Origin: Candidatus Stackebrandtia faecavium
GTDB taxonomy: Bacteria > Actinomycetota > Actinomycetes > Mycobacteriales > Micromonosporaceae
Direction: 5' to 3'
Length of the DNA: 55,121 bases
Assembly: GCA_019112895.1 (NCBI GenBank)
Contig: DXIM01000179.1
Span: 1-55,121 of the forward strand
The notes under the pieces are model-generated. The model ran no database searches and was not told the origin of the DNA. It was given only the letters and a program-made list of their open reading frames with translations. This document shows, in pieces, positions 1-9,536 of this stretch. The translations under genes and the position numbers were made by a program. The first letter of the stretch is position 1. Each line of letters starts with the position of its first letter.

Positions 1-1
1 C

Positions 2-298
2 ATGCTCGCCAACAGCCTCGCCGAGTCCGGCGTGGTGATCGGCATGATCGGCTTCGCCACCGGCCTGTTCCAACGCATCGCGAGTCATCAGAACCGCTTC
101 GCGCGTTTCCTGTCCGACAACGCGTTCGCCGTCTACGTCGTGCACCCGCTGGTGTTGGTGGCGGGTGGGTACGCGCTGAGTGCTTGGGGAGCCAGCGCGC
201 TGGCAAAGTTCGCGGTGCTCGCATTGATCGCGGTGCCGTTGTGTTGGCTGGTCGCGTGCGCCGTAAGGACGATCCCCGGGGCCCGACGCGTCCTTTAG
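2..298 (+). CDS. Acyltransferase-3 family protein, C-terminal fragment (5' end outside window)
   Basis: This reading frame enters from the left edge, so only about the last 98 residues are visible. It has two or three hydrophobic segments. The stretch FLSDNAFAVYVVHPLVLV resembles the last membrane helices of acyltransferase-3 (OafA/YrhL-like) proteins, where a conserved 'Y.iHpl' motif is typical. Such proteins transfer acyl groups to exported glycans or lipids in the cytoplasmic membrane. The first Met is only the first ATG in the window, not a proven start. A strong hairpin lies downstream at 409-439. The family call is reasonable; the substrate cannot be told. Confidence 0.6.
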   Translation: MLANSLAESGVVIGMIGFATGLFQRIASHQNRFARFLSDNAFAVYVVHPLVLVAGGYALSAWGASALAKFAVLALIAVPLCWLVACAVRTIPGARRVL

Positions 299-408
299 GT
301 CGCCGCCGTCTTGCTCGGCATGTTACTGACATGACGACAGGGTCCGGCAGGGCCGAAGAGCCTGAAAGGCCGGGGCCGACAGGGTCCGGGGTCTAGCACC
401 GAAGAGAC

Positions 409-439
409 AACGGGCGGCATCGTGTCGATGCCGCCCGTT
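409..439. terminator. Bidirectional terminator hairpin
   Basis: A perfect 14-bp inverted repeat (arms 409-422 and 426-439, 3-nt loop TGT) lies between the plus-strand acyltransferase and the minus-strand lipoprotein gene ending at 447. There is no clear U-tract, as is common for actinobacterial terminators. Its position between convergent genes suggests that it serves both. Confidence 0.75.
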
Positions 440-446
440 CACCTAG

Positions 447-1835
447 TCAGTCGCCGATGTGCGAAACCTGCAGGTTCTGGTGGTCACCGTAGCCCTCGCG
501 CAGGACCACATACTCGTCGTTGAGATCCATTACTGTGCCGGGGAACGTCCACAACGGCTCCCCATCCTTGATATCCACTGCGCAGGAGAACTCCTCGTTC
601 CCCATGACGGCGACTCCGCCTCCGGCGCCAGCGTGGTAGTCGACGCCGGTAACAGTAATTATCTTGCGTTTATTGAGGCGACCGTAGTTCGGCGGAAACT
701 CGATCGAATTGAAGTCCCAATCCCACAGACGTTCATTCTCGTCTGCAGCGGCATCCACATCGATGGCCTTCAAATAGCCGTCTCGTTCGTATGTGGCGAC
801 GCCGTCTGTGAAGGTCGCCGGCGAGCCCTCTTCCGAAGCGGTCCACACGACGTCGCCCGTGTCGACGTCGATCAGGTAAGGCTTATCGGACGAGGTGAGC
901 CCGTATAGCTTCCCGTCCGTGAAGTTTCGTTGAGCGGATGTCGGAGAGTTAGGACAACCGTGACCGCCGTACATGTTGAAGACTTCGATCTCGGCGAATT
1001 CCTCGTTCACCACGACGTAGCCGGCAGTGCAATCCTCGGTTTGCACCAACGTCAACACATTCCCCTCATCGGTCATCGTCGCGAAGCCGTCCGTGCTGCT
1101 GCTGATGTCTACGTCAACGCTGCCGTTTTGTTCCCCGTTCGCGACGGAATGAATCGCGTAGTGCTCCTCGAGTTCATCGGATACATAGATCAGCGGGGAT
1201 TCCTGCGCGATACGTATCCGCTCTTCGGCGCTGTCGCGCCGTCCCTCTGCGTGTGGGGATTCGGTCGGGGCCAAAACGCTCGTGCTGCGCGTCGGGCTGC
1301 CGTCGACTTCCTTGCTCCACACTTTTTCGCCCGAATCGATGTCGTGAAAGGTGAGCACCGCCTCCCTGTCTTTCTTCCCCAGTACTGCCACGCCGTCGGT
1401 CGTGACGGCGACCTTGTCGTCATATTCGGCTCCCTCGAGCGCGAAACGGCGCTCACCGCTTTCGCGGTCTAGAGCCTGGACGTCCCCGTCTTCGGTTTCC
1501 ACCACGATCACTTTTTCCGTCACCCAGGCATTTTCCACCTCGGCCCCCGCGTCCCACAGCTCATCCCCAGTGGCCAGACCGTACGCGGTCAGGTCGCCTT
1601 TGCTCTGACCCCACACGAAGAGTTCTTCACCATCGATGGCCGCTTTGGCTGCCTCTTCACTCGCATCGACCGTCACATCCCACACGGTTTCGACCACGGG
1701 CGGTGGCTTCGTGTCACCACTGGACAGTTGGCTGTAATCGACACTCTCGCATGCAGCTGCGGCGGCACAGCATGCCAGCGATATCACGACGGCATTGACA
1801 CGACGCAACCACGGTCGCGTGTGGAAGGGCTTCAT
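447..1835 (-). CDS. Lipoprotein with PQQ-like beta-propeller repeats
   Basis: The 462-residue protein begins with a basic segment, a hydrophobic stretch (about residues 13-28) and a lipobox-like AAAAC with Cys29. This predicts a lipid-anchored extracytoplasmic protein. The rest shows repeated blades of the type 'G..l.aldl.tGe.lW' (for example TAYGLATGDELWD and YLIDVDTGDVVWT), the signature of PQQ-like/BamB-type beta-propellers. These usually act as binding scaffolds, not enzymes. The ATG at 1835 is preceded by an AAAGGAC ribosome-binding site. The gene stands alone, ending at the hairpin 409-439 with a 600-bp gap upstream. Ligand and role are unknown. Confidence 0.75.
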   Translation of the reverse strand: MKPFHTRPWLRRVNAVVISLACCAAAAACESVDYSQLSSGDTKPPPVVETVWDVTVDASEEAAKAAIDGEELFVWGQSKGDLTAYGLATGDELWDAGAEVENAWVTEKVIVVETEDGDVQALDRESGERRFALEGAEYDDKVAVTTDGVAVLGKKDREAVLTFHDIDSGEKVWSKEVDGSPTRSTSVLAPTESPHAEGRRDSAEERIRIAQESPLIYVSDELEEHYAIHSVANGEQNGSVDVDISSSTDGFATMTDEGNVLTLVQTEDCTAGYVVVNEEFAEIEVFNMYGGHGCPNSPTSAQRNFTDGKLYGLTSSDKPYLIDVDTGDVVWTASEEGSPATFTDGVATYERDGYLKAIDVDAAADENERLWDWDFNSIEFPPNYGRLNKRKIITVTGVDYHAGAGGGVAVMGNEEFSCAVDIKDGEPLWTFPGTVMDLNDEYVVLREGYGDHQNLQVSHIGD

Positions 1836-2433
1836 CTCGGCTGTCCTTTTTTGGGCATAGAGTGGTCAATATTCGAGTGGGATCTACTGGCACGCGCTTT
1901 ACATTCCGTCGTTTTCGACGAACGGCGAACGCCGCCTTCCTCGCCGCACCTACCGAACGCACGCTCGAGGCACATGAGTCATGACGCCCGCGGCATACCC
2001 CTCAAACATTTGACCATAACAGACTGTCTTCATTGCACTTCCGTGTTCGATTCCTGTTGCAGGATAACATTTGCGGCTCAGATCATACGAAACAGACAGA
2101 GCCTGATCCCAGCCACGTCGAATCCACGTCGGACTTTCTCATCTCCTAGAACGCGCACCGCCGATGCGACCACTATGAACAACTTTCGGATCGCGACAGC
2201 GCGCGAAATGCCCTACCCGCGGACTGGAGTCCGCATCACCCGTACGAAACCTGCCTACGAAAGCTTTCACCGCCACGCTGGCGTTCGGCCAGCTGCGCTC
2301 GACAGCGATCTCGGCTCGAATGGCCGTAAAACCGACTGCGCGGCAGCACCAAACGACGCAAACATGATCGACACCCCGCCACCCCTGTCGCGAAAATGCG
2401 GACAAAACCCCGACTGCTCGTAGCATCGACCGC
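1836..2433. other. Intergenic region, about 600 bp, no gene supported
   Basis: This stretch lies between divergent genes and is visibly less GC-rich than the flanking coding sequence. Open frames crossing it translate into low-quality sequence without domain character. It must hold the promoters of the lipoprotein gene (minus) and the ZIP transporter (plus). I saw no tRNA, repeat or convincing operator. Confidence 0.5.
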
Positions 2434-3120
2434 ATGTGGACAGCGCTACTCTACGGATTGGGAACCGCCATACCGATGCTCATCGGGGCGATCGTGGGAC
2501 TCGTACGAGACCTGCCGACGAAAGCGCTCGCCGCAATGATGGCGTTCGGCGCGGGCTCGATGATAGCCGCGGTATCGACGGAACTCTTCCAACCGGCTTT
2601 CGACTCCCAAGGCATCGCGATAGCGGCGTCCGCGCTCCTGGGTGGCGCACTCGTGTATGTCGCCGCCGACCGGCTGATTGAGACGAAACTCGGCCCGGCC
2701 GCACTCGGGCCAGCGCTGATGTTGGGCGCGCTGCTCGACGGGATCCCCGAGAACACGGCCCTCGGTGTGTCGCTCGAAGGTGGCGGCATCGTGCTGCTGG
2801 TGGCCGTAGCTGTCGGCAACGTTCCCGAAGCGGTCGGCAGCGCGGCGGCGATGCGAAAACGCCACGGTTTCCGGCTCTCGCGCGGGCTGGCGCTGTGGGG
2901 CACCGTCGCCGCGGTCCTGGTCCTCGTAGTGTTGCTCGCCAACAGCATCACCGACGTCATCACGGCGCGGCACATCGCCATCATCCAGGCATTCGCCGGT
3001 GGCGCGACGATCGCGGTACTCGCGGACTCACTGATGCCGGAGGCATACCGGGACGGGGGTTGGTGGGTGGGGTTGTCCACTGCGTTCGGGTTCATCGTCG
3101 CGTTCGCTCTCGGGGCCTGA
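2434..3120 (+). CDS. ZIP family divalent metal transporter
   Basis: A 228-residue, almost entirely hydrophobic protein with about seven to eight membrane segments. The paired motifs LLDGIPENTALG (about 104-115) and VGNVPEAVGSAA (about 128-139) correspond to the 'HN.PEG' signatures in helices IV and V of ZIP transporters, which carry the metal-binding residues. The usual His is replaced by Asp and Gly here, so metal preference may differ from classical zinc importers. The likely role is import of zinc or a related divalent cation across the cytoplasmic membrane. The gene is monocistronic or weakly linked to the methyltransferase 59 bp downstream. Confidence 0.8.
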   Translation: MWTALLYGLGTAIPMLIGAIVGLVRDLPTKALAAMMAFGAGSMIAAVSTELFQPAFDSQGIAIAASALLGGALVYVAADRLIETKLGPAALGPALMLGALLDGIPENTALGVSLEGGGIVLLVAVAVGNVPEAVGSAAAMRKRHGFRLSRGLALWGTVAAVLVLVVLLANSITDVITARHIAIIQAFAGGATIAVLADSLMPEAYRDGGWWVGLSTAFGFIVAFALGA

Positions 3121-3179
3121 AACCGTGCGCGACGCGTTAATGGATTGCGACTGCGGGCGTTAAAAACGATGATCCAGTC

Positions 3180-3905
3180 ATGCCCGACCCGATATTCGCC
3201 GACCGACGTCTCGCCGAGATATACGATCCGCTCGATCCCAACCGCGACGACCTCGACGTATACGCGGCGATCGTCGACGAATTCGGCGCACGCCGCGTCG
3301 TCGACATCGGTTGCGGCACCGGCACCTTCGCCTGCATGCTCGCTCAACGCGGAATCGATGTGACCGGCGTCGATCCGGCGGCTGCTTCGCTCGAGGTGGC
3401 GCGGGGCAAGCGTCACGCGGAGAAGGTCGAATGGATACACGGGTACGCGACCGACGTACCGCGCCTCGAGGCGGATATGGCCACGATGACGGCCAATGTC
3501 GCGCAGGTTTTCATCACCGACGACGACTTCGCCGACACCCTTCAGGCAATCCACTCTGTACTGAAATCTGGTGGTCGTCTTGTGTTCGAAGCCCGTGTCC
3601 CACAACAACGCGCATGGTTGGGCTGGAACCGAGAACAAACCCATGCCGTTACGGACATCCCGGGCATCGGTCCGGTCGAATCCTGGTGCGAACTCCTCGA
3701 GGTCATGGAGCCTCTCGTGACGTTTCGTTGGACCCACCGATTCCACGCTGACGATGCCCTGATCGAATCGACGTCGACTCTGCGTTTTCGCCAGCGCCAA
3801 GAAATCGCACAGGCGCTCGCTGACACCGGTTTCGTGATTGACGCCGTGCAAGACGCGCCCGACCGGCCGGGGCGCGAGTTCGTCTTCATCGCTTCGCGAC
3901 CGTAA
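3180..3905 (+). CDS. Class I SAM-dependent methyltransferase
   Basis: The 241-residue protein carries the SAM-binding motif I VVDIGCGTGTFACML (about 40-54) and the acidic strand-2 end GVDPAA that contacts the SAM ribose. The motif IV region runs near MTANVAQVFI. This is a Rossmann-fold methyltransferase of the small-molecule type (Methyltransf_25/11). The C-terminal half (HSVLKSGGRLVFEAR, followed by beta strands) fits the family. Substrate cannot be predicted. No partner enzyme lies next to it. Confidence 0.8.
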   Translation: MPDPIFADRRLAEIYDPLDPNRDDLDVYAAIVDEFGARRVVDIGCGTGTFACMLAQRGIDVTGVDPAAASLEVARGKRHAEKVEWIHGYATDVPRLEADMATMTANVAQVFITDDDFADTLQAIHSVLKSGGRLVFEARVPQQRAWLGWNREQTHAVTDIPGIGPVESWCELLEVMEPLVTFRWTHRFHADDALIESTSTLRFRQRQEIAQALADTGFVIDAVQDAPDRPGREFVFIASRP

Positions 3906-4024
3906 CCAGACAAGAACCCCGCTGGGTCACCCGCCGATACCACCACCGGCGAGTACGAACACGGACGCCCGCTTTGTGCCAAGATGCGATTATTCGATGA
4001 CCCGTCGCTGGAGGGCTCCCAGAG

Positions 4025-5416
4025 ATGACATTGCGACAACTGGCGCAACGCAAGCCCATCGAGCCGGACAAACCAGCCGGTGAGAACCAACTCAAACGCA
4101 GCCTGAGCCTGTTTCAGCTCACGGCTTTCGGCATCGGTGCGACCGTGGGCACCGGTATTTTCATCGTGTTGACGCAGGCGGTGCCGGTCGCCGGTCCGGC
4201 CGTCATCTGGTCCTTCGTCATCGCCAGCGTGGTAGCGGGTCTCACGGCGGTATGTTACGCGGAGCTGGCGAGCGCGGTACCGATCTCCGGGTCGTCGTAT
4301 TCGTATGCGTACGCGACTTTGGGCGAACTGGTAGCGGTCGTGATCGCTGGCTGTCTGCTGTTGGAATACGGTGTCTCGTCAGCAGCGGTTGCCGTCGGTT
4401 GGTCGGAGTACCTGAACGAACTGTTCGGTTCGCTGCTGGGGGCTGAGATCCCACAGGCGTTCGCAAGCTCGCCCGAAACTGGCGGCATCATTAACATTCC
4501 CGCGGTACTCCTGGTGGCGATGTGCGCGTTCCTGTTGGTGCGGGGCGCTAGCGAATCGGCACGCGCGAACGCGATCATGGTGCTCATCAAACTCGGTGTG
4601 TTGGCTTTGTTCATCGTCGTGGGATTGCAGGGCTGGAACACCAATAATTTCGCCAACTTCGCCCCGGCCGGAACCGCGGGTGTGTTTTCGGCGGCCGGAA
4701 TCATTTTTTTCTCCTATGTAGGCCTCGACGCCGTGTCCACCGCGGGCGAAGAAGTGGTCAATCCCCGACGTAATCTGCCGCTGGCGATCATTCTGTCGCT
4801 CATCACGGTAACCGTCGTATACATACTGGTGGCCATTGTCGCCGTAGCGGCGCAACCGACGGCGGACTTCGAAGGGCAGGAGGCCGGTCTCGCCGCGATC
4901 CTGACCAGCGTGACGGGGACGAGTTGGCCGGGCATGGTCCTGGCTGCGGGCGCAGTCGTTTCGATCTTCAGCGTCACGTTGGTGACGTTGTACGGTCAAA
5001 CCCGCATCCTCTACGCCATTTCCAAGGATGGCCTGGTTCCTAAGCTGTTCCATCGCGTGAACCCTCGGACGCGGACGCCGATCCACAACACGATCGTGGT
5101 GGCTTCGGCGGTCGCGTTGCTCGCCGGTCTGTTGCCGATCCAGTTCTTGGCGGAGCTGACCAGCATCGGGACCCTGTTCGCGTTTCTCGTGGTATCGATT
5201 GGCGTGATGGTGTTGCGGCGGCGGGAGCCTGATCTTCCGCGAGGTTTCACAGTGCCGGGCTATCCGGTCACGCCGATCCTTGCGATCATCGGATGCGGCT
5301 GGATCATCAAAGATCTGCGTCCCATCACCCTCGTCGCGTTCGCGGGTTGGACCTGCCTGGTATTGGTCTGGTATTTCAGCTACGGCATGCGTCACTCGCA
5401 TTTGCGCAGCCGATAG
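4025..5416 (+). CDS. APC family amino-acid permease
   Basis: A 463-residue polytopic protein with about 12 membrane helices. The first helix carries the substrate-binding motif GIGATVGTGIF typical of the amino acid-polyamine-organocation superfamily. The overall pattern (CYAELASAVPISGSSYSYAY, then GLDAVSTAGEEVVNPRRNLP) matches cationic amino acid transporter-like permeases (YfnA/CAT type). It should import amino acids in symport with protons or by exchange. The ATG at 4025 follows a GGAGGGC-type site about 9 bp upstream. A TDT-type transporter follows after 33 bp, so the two may be co-transcribed. Confidence 0.85.
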   Translation: MTLRQLAQRKPIEPDKPAGENQLKRSLSLFQLTAFGIGATVGTGIFIVLTQAVPVAGPAVIWSFVIASVVAGLTAVCYAELASAVPISGSSYSYAYATLGELVAVVIAGCLLLEYGVSSAAVAVGWSEYLNELFGSLLGAEIPQAFASSPETGGIINIPAVLLVAMCAFLLVRGASESARANAIMVLIKLGVLALFIVVGLQGWNTNNFANFAPAGTAGVFSAAGIIFFSYVGLDAVSTAGEEVVNPRRNLPLAIILSLITVTVVYILVAIVAVAAQPTADFEGQEAGLAAILTSVTGTSWPGMVLAAGAVVSIFSVTLVTLYGQTRILYAISKDGLVPKLFHRVNPRTRTPIHNTIVVASAVALLAGLLPIQFLAELTSIGTLFAFLVVSIGVMVLRRREPDLPRGFTVPGYPVTPILAIIGCGWIIKDLRPITLVAFAGWTCLVLVWYFSYGMRHSHLRSR

Positions 5417-5449
5417 CGTCCGGATGCATCACAGCCACCGAGGTCCATC

Positions 5450-6592
5450 ATGGGCGCTACCGCGTGGGGCGTTAATGTGCTGGGGATGTATTCATGGGCG
5501 CGTTCCTTCGTGGCAACTTTCCCGCCGGGCTATTTCGCTCTCGTCATGGCCAGCGGGATCGTCTCCGTGGGACTGTCGCTGGAAGGCTTTCAGGTGGCCT
5601 CCCGCGTCCTGCTGGCGCTCGCCGTATTCGCCCACCTGGTCTTTAGTGCGTTGACCGCGTGGCGGTTCGTGTCGTTTCGGGCTCAGATGGTCGCCGACAT
5701 GCACGATCCCCGGCGGGCGTTCGGGTTCTTCACATTCGTGGCCGGCACGAACGTGATCGGCGTCCGACTCGCCACCGAATCCCCGGTCACCGCGCTGATC
5801 CTGTTGGCGGTTTCCGCGCCCGTAGGCATCCTGCTCGGTTATGCGGTCCCGTGGGTATCGGTCCTGGGACGTGCGAAGCGCCCGATCATCGCCGCAGCCA
5901 ACGGCACGTGGTTCACGTGGGTCGTCGCCAGCCAGTCCGTCGCCGTCTTGGCGGCCGCGATCGAACCGCGTTTCGCCGCGCTGCAGCAGCTTCTGGCGAT
6001 GGTGTCGGTGATGGCCTGGTCGGTGGGCGTCATCTTGTACGCCTCCGCCGCGATGCTCGTCGTGCTTCGTCTCATGTGGTATCCGGTGACCCCGCTGCAG
6101 CTGAATCCGCCCTACTGGGTGTCGATGGGCGCCATGGCCATAACTGTGGTTGCCGGCGCCAAGATCATCGAGATGGACAGCACCCCGATGGTGGATTCGG
6201 TTCGCGGTCTCATAGCCGGTCTGGTCGTCGTCTTCTGGTGCTTCGCGACCTGGCTTATTCCGGTCCTGATCGCCGCCGGAGTGTGGCGGCATCTGGTTCA
6301 CCGCATACCTTTCAGATACGACGCGAACTTCTGGAGCATGGTGTTTCCGCTCGGGATGTACGCCGTCGCGGGAATCTATCTCGGCCGCGCCAATACGTTG
6401 CCAATCGTCGAACAGGTCGGGCACGCCTGGCTGTGGGTCGCGGTGGTGGCATGGTTGTTCACGGCTGGGTCGATGGCCGCAAAGCTGCTGAGCACATCGC
6501 TACGACGCGAGGCTCTCGGCTTAGCCGTCCGCCGCGTTCCCGGCCCGCTCGTGCGTCAGCCGAACCGCCGAGCCACGTACTCGACGTCGTAA
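5450..6592 (+). CDS. TDT family transporter (tellurite-resistance/C4-dicarboxylate type)
   Basis: A 380-residue integral membrane protein with about ten helices. The N-terminal sequence ATFPPGYFALVMASGIVSVG matches the start of the TDT/SLAC1 fold (TehA, malate permease Mae1), followed by a charged loop and repeated hairpins. The fold forms anion or dicarboxylate channels and carriers in the cytoplasmic membrane. ATG 5489 (MYSWARSF) is an alternative start that fits the family's N-terminus equally well. Its 3' end overlaps the convergent DUF1023 gene by 37 bp. Substrate unknown. Confidence 0.75.
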   Translation: MGATAWGVNVLGMYSWARSFVATFPPGYFALVMASGIVSVGLSLEGFQVASRVLLALAVFAHLVFSALTAWRFVSFRAQMVADMHDPRRAFGFFTFVAGTNVIGVRLATESPVTALILLAVSAPVGILLGYAVPWVSVLGRAKRPIIAAANGTWFTWVVASQSVAVLAAAIEPRFAALQQLLAMVSVMAWSVGVILYASAAMLVVLRLMWYPVTPLQLNPPYWVSMGAMAITVVAGAKIIEMDSTPMVDSVRGLIAGLVVVFWCFATWLIPVLIAAGVWRHLVHRIPFRYDANFWSMVFPLGMYAVAGIYLGRANTLPIVEQVGHAWLWVAVVAWLFTAGSMAAKLLSTSLRREALGLAVRRVPGPLVRQPNRRATYSTS

Positions 6593-8055
6593 TCACCATT
6601 GACGATGGTGGCGATGTTGTCCAGGGATTTCGTCCCATTATCGAAGTACTCGGAATGGCCGCTCGCACCGTCCGTCGCGAACCGTTCCGCGTCGAATGAA
6701 CGTGCGGACGGGTCGGGCCCGTGCGCATTGAGGTACGTGACGAAATCGTCCGAATTGGCCCCGACCCACACATGGTCACCCGGGGTATGCATATCGGAGG
6801 TGTCGTCGACGAGAGGCGAATCGATGAACCCCTGCCGTTCCGGCGACTCGTATCCCATGCCGGGGCTGCCGACCGCCACGACATCGTCGGCGCCCAGGCC
6901 GTCGCCGCCGGCATCGGCCGTGCCGACCACCGTTGAGCCATAGGAATGTCCGATGACGGTCAGGTTGCTGTCGTCGACGTTGTTCGTGACGTCCAGGCTT
7001 TGTGTATAGTCCCGCAGGTCGCCGGCCCCGTCTAGGCTGTAGCCGGGCAACGCGGCCGCGGGTATGTGGTCGGGAGCGTCGTAACCCAGCCACACGACCG
7101 TGGACGTGTCGCCTTCACCGGCGGCATCCTGCAGCCTGTCCATATTGTCGAAGCTGCTACCGAGGCTGCCCATGTCGGTGGTGGTTCCGGGCACATACAC
7201 GCCGGTGTGGGCCGCGGAATCCGGGTCCCCGAGCGCGGCGATCACTTTCGCGTCGTCACTGTCGACGTCTTCCAGCCCGATCAGGTGCAGGCGGTCGTTG
7301 ACGTCCCCTCCGGGCTCCCACGACGTCTCGATCCTGTCCAGAAGTTTCGCGGCGTCCTCATTGCCACCGGCTGCGGCTTCACGCAAAGTGACCATGTTGG
7401 CTTCATGGCGGTCCGCGGACGCAACGCCGTTCAAATTACCGATCTTGCCGGGATGTTCCTTGATGTACGCCTGCTGTTCGGCGCCGCTGAGGGAGGTCCA
7501 CCAGTCCTCGACGTCTCGGGCGCTGGCGTCGTCTCCTGGTATGTCGCCACTCGACGCCAACTTCACGCTCGCGTCGTTGTTTCCGATCACAGTCGACGCG
7601 GTCCCGTCGGCGGTATTGGCCATGAGCACGCCGTCATCGATGAGTGTCCGAGCGATCAGCGCCAGCTGTTCATTACGGGCCGCTTCGATGGGGTCGGTGG
7701 TGACCGGCGTGTGCACATTGCCCGATCCGTCGATGGTGATGCCGGTGCCCGCGACGACGTCCTGCGCCTCGGCGAGCAGCTTCTTCGCAGATTCCAGTTC
7801 GGACACGAGTTCGTCGAGGGCGGCGCGGCATTTCCGGAAAGCGTCGGAGGCGTCGTACAGCGGATCGGGCTGTTTCAGCAGCAGATCCACGGCGGCCGTG
7901 GCATCGGCGCCGTCCCACGTGTCGGCGGGAATCCGGGAGACGCCGAATACGTCGGTACCGTTGTCGGAAAGGGTTTTGGCGATCTCCCCAGAGGCCTCAG
8001 CCGCGCCGGAAAGCTTCCCAAAGTCCATGTTCAGTAGCTGACTATACGAAACCAT
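6556..8055 (-). CDS. DUF1023 alpha/beta hydrolase with helical WXG100-like N-terminus
   Basis: The 499-residue protein has two parts. Residues 1 to about 110 are helical with a central DTWDG turn, like the WXG100/EsxA-type hairpin often fused to DUF1023 proteins. The C-terminal half carries the nucleophile elbow VIGHSYGST (about 366-374) and the strand VVAVGSPGMG of an alpha/beta hydrolase. DUF1023 proteins are widespread in actinobacteria and are suspected to be type VII-linked or cell-surface hydrolases. No signal peptide is visible. The last 37 bp overlap the convergent TDT transporter gene. Substrate unknown. Confidence 0.75.
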   Translation of the reverse strand: MVSYSQLLNMDFGKLSGAAEASGEIAKTLSDNGTDVFGVSRIPADTWDGADATAAVDLLLKQPDPLYDASDAFRKCRAALDELVSELESAKKLLAEAQDVVAGTGITIDGSGNVHTPVTTDPIEAARNEQLALIARTLIDDGVLMANTADGTASTVIGNNDASVKLASSGDIPGDDASARDVEDWWTSLSGAEQQAYIKEHPGKIGNLNGVASADRHEANMVTLREAAAGGNEDAAKLLDRIETSWEPGGDVNDRLHLIGLEDVDSDDAKVIAALGDPDSAAHTGVYVPGTTTDMGSLGSSFDNMDRLQDAAGEGDTSTVVWLGYDAPDHIPAAALPGYSLDGAGDLRDYTQSLDVTNNVDDSNLTVIGHSYGSTVVGTADAGGDGLGADDVVAVGSPGMGYESPERQGFIDSPLVDDTSDMHTPGDHVWVGANSDDFVTYLNAHGPDPSARSFDAERFATDGASGHSEYFDNGTKSLDNIATIVNGDYDVEYVARRFG

Positions 8056-8236
8056 GACATGCGAGCTTTCTCGTCGACTCTACGGGCTACGCCGAACACA
8101 TCCAGACGCTCAGAGAATATCGGAACAGATGCGGCATTGGTATACCCGAGTCTCAGGCACCGGGACCCAAGGCACCGTCTTACGATGACGTCCGCGAGCT
8201 CGCTTCCACCGATCCGTCCCAGCACAAAGGAACATA

Positions 8237-9508
8237 ATGGGCGCCGTTCACTCTGACGACGAAACCACCGCGAACTCTCCCAAAACGGTGCGATTCGCGC
8301 TATACCTGCTGATTCCGGTAGCGATCGCCACCGCCATCGCGATGGGGATCATGTGGCCGAGCAGCACCCCTAAGCCCGAATACATGCCCGATTCCACGAA
8401 AGAAACCGGAACGATCACCGGACTGTCGGAAAGGGAATGTCCGGATATCGATGGTCCGACCTCTTTCCAGCCCGAACGGTGCGGGCTGGTCACCGTCGAA
8501 CTCACCAGCGGGGAGCGCAGCGGGTCAATCATCACCACCGCCCTGCCGAATGGACCGGGGGTTCCCGCTGTCGACAAAGGCGACTCGGTGGTGCTGATCC
8601 ACATGCCGAACGAGGAAAACTCCTACTCCATCATCGACCAAGACCGTTCCACACCACTATGGATAATGGGGATCGCGTTCGCCCTCGCGGTGGTCGCCTT
8701 CGGTCGCATCCGCGGACTGCTCAGCCTGGTGGGGCTAGCCATCACGTTCGCGGTGCTGCTGCTGTTCATCGTCCCGGCGATCCTTGCGGGCCAACCACCG
8801 CTGCTGGTCGCGATCGTCGGTTCGGTCGCCATCATGCTGACGGTGCTGTACCTGACGCACGGCCTCACAGCCACCACCACGATGGCCGTGGCCGGGACAC
8901 TCAGCAGCCTGGTTCTGACGGGCCTGCTGTCGGCGCTAGCTGTCGGGGTGGCCCACCTGACCGGTATATCCGACGAGGACACTTCGCAGTTGTCGATGTT
9001 TCACGACGTCAACACTCAGGGGCTTCTGCTGGCGGGAATCCTCATCGGTTCACTCGGCGCACTGGACGATGTCACTGTCACTCAAGCCAGCGCCGTGACC
9101 GAGCTTGCCCGCGCCAACCCCGAATACGGTGTCGGGGAACTGTATTCGGCAGCTTCGCGGATCGGACGCAGCCACATCGCGTCCGTCGTGAACACGCTCA
9201 TCTTGGCTTATGCCGGTGCCGCACTGCCGCTGATGATTCTCATCGCCGCCGCCGACCAGCCGCTCGGTGAGACCCTCACACACCAGCTGCTCGCCGAGGA
9301 GATCGTGCGCAGCATCGTCGGCACGATTGGGCTGATCGCGGCCGTCCCGCTCACGACGCTACTGGCCGCGCTCACTGTTCGTCGGCTCAACCCGGCATCG
9401 CCGCAGTTCGGGCAGCAAAAGAAACCGGGCCCGCGGCCGCTGCTGGACAAGGACGAATGGTTGAAGTTCCACGACGACTCACAGGATGACCCGCCAAGCC
9501 GGCCCTGA
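8237..9508 (+). CDS. YibE/F family membrane protein
   Basis: A 423-residue protein with one N-terminal helix, an extracytoplasmic beta-rich domain (about 45-135) and then about seven membrane helices. The conserved core GSLGALDDVTVTQASAV and the preceding THGLTATTTMAV identify the YibE/F family, a transporter-like family of unknown substrate found in Firmicutes and actinobacteria. The C-terminus is a hydrophilic tail. The ATG is preceded by AAAGGAAC, a good ribosome-binding site. It ends 28 bp before the convergent DinB gene. Confidence 0.85.
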   Translation: MGAVHSDDETTANSPKTVRFALYLLIPVAIATAIAMGIMWPSSTPKPEYMPDSTKETGTITGLSERECPDIDGPTSFQPERCGLVTVELTSGERSGSIITTALPNGPGVPAVDKGDSVVLIHMPNEENSYSIIDQDRSTPLWIMGIAFALAVVAFGRIRGLLSLVGLAITFAVLLLFIVPAILAGQPPLLVAIVGSVAIMLTVLYLTHGLTATTTMAVAGTLSSLVLTGLLSALAVGVAHLTGISDEDTSQLSMFHDVNTQGLLLAGILIGSLGALDDVTVTQASAVTELARANPEYGVGELYSAASRIGRSHIASVVNTLILAYAGAALPLMILIAAADQPLGETLTHQLLAEEIVRSIVGTIGLIAAVPLTTLLAALTVRRLNPASPQFGQQKKPGPRPLLDKDEWLKFHDDSQDDPPSRP

Positions 9509-9536
9509 ACGCACCAGGCGTGCAGGTTCGGCGGTG

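Noticed and set aside
2040..2070. TTCGATTCC resembling a tRNA T-loop
   Set aside because: No flanking 5-bp stem and no acceptor or anticodon arms at the needed distances.
1728..2423. Open frame of 231 codons on the plus strand across the lipoprotein start and the gap
   Set aside because: Overlaps the start of a well-supported gene on the other strand, and its translation has no domain or hydrophobic pattern.
2451..3851. Open frame of 466 codons on the minus strand opposite the ZIP and methyltransferase genes
   Set aside because: It is antisense to two recognisable genes; long antisense frames are common in GC-rich DNA, and the composition is unlike a protein.
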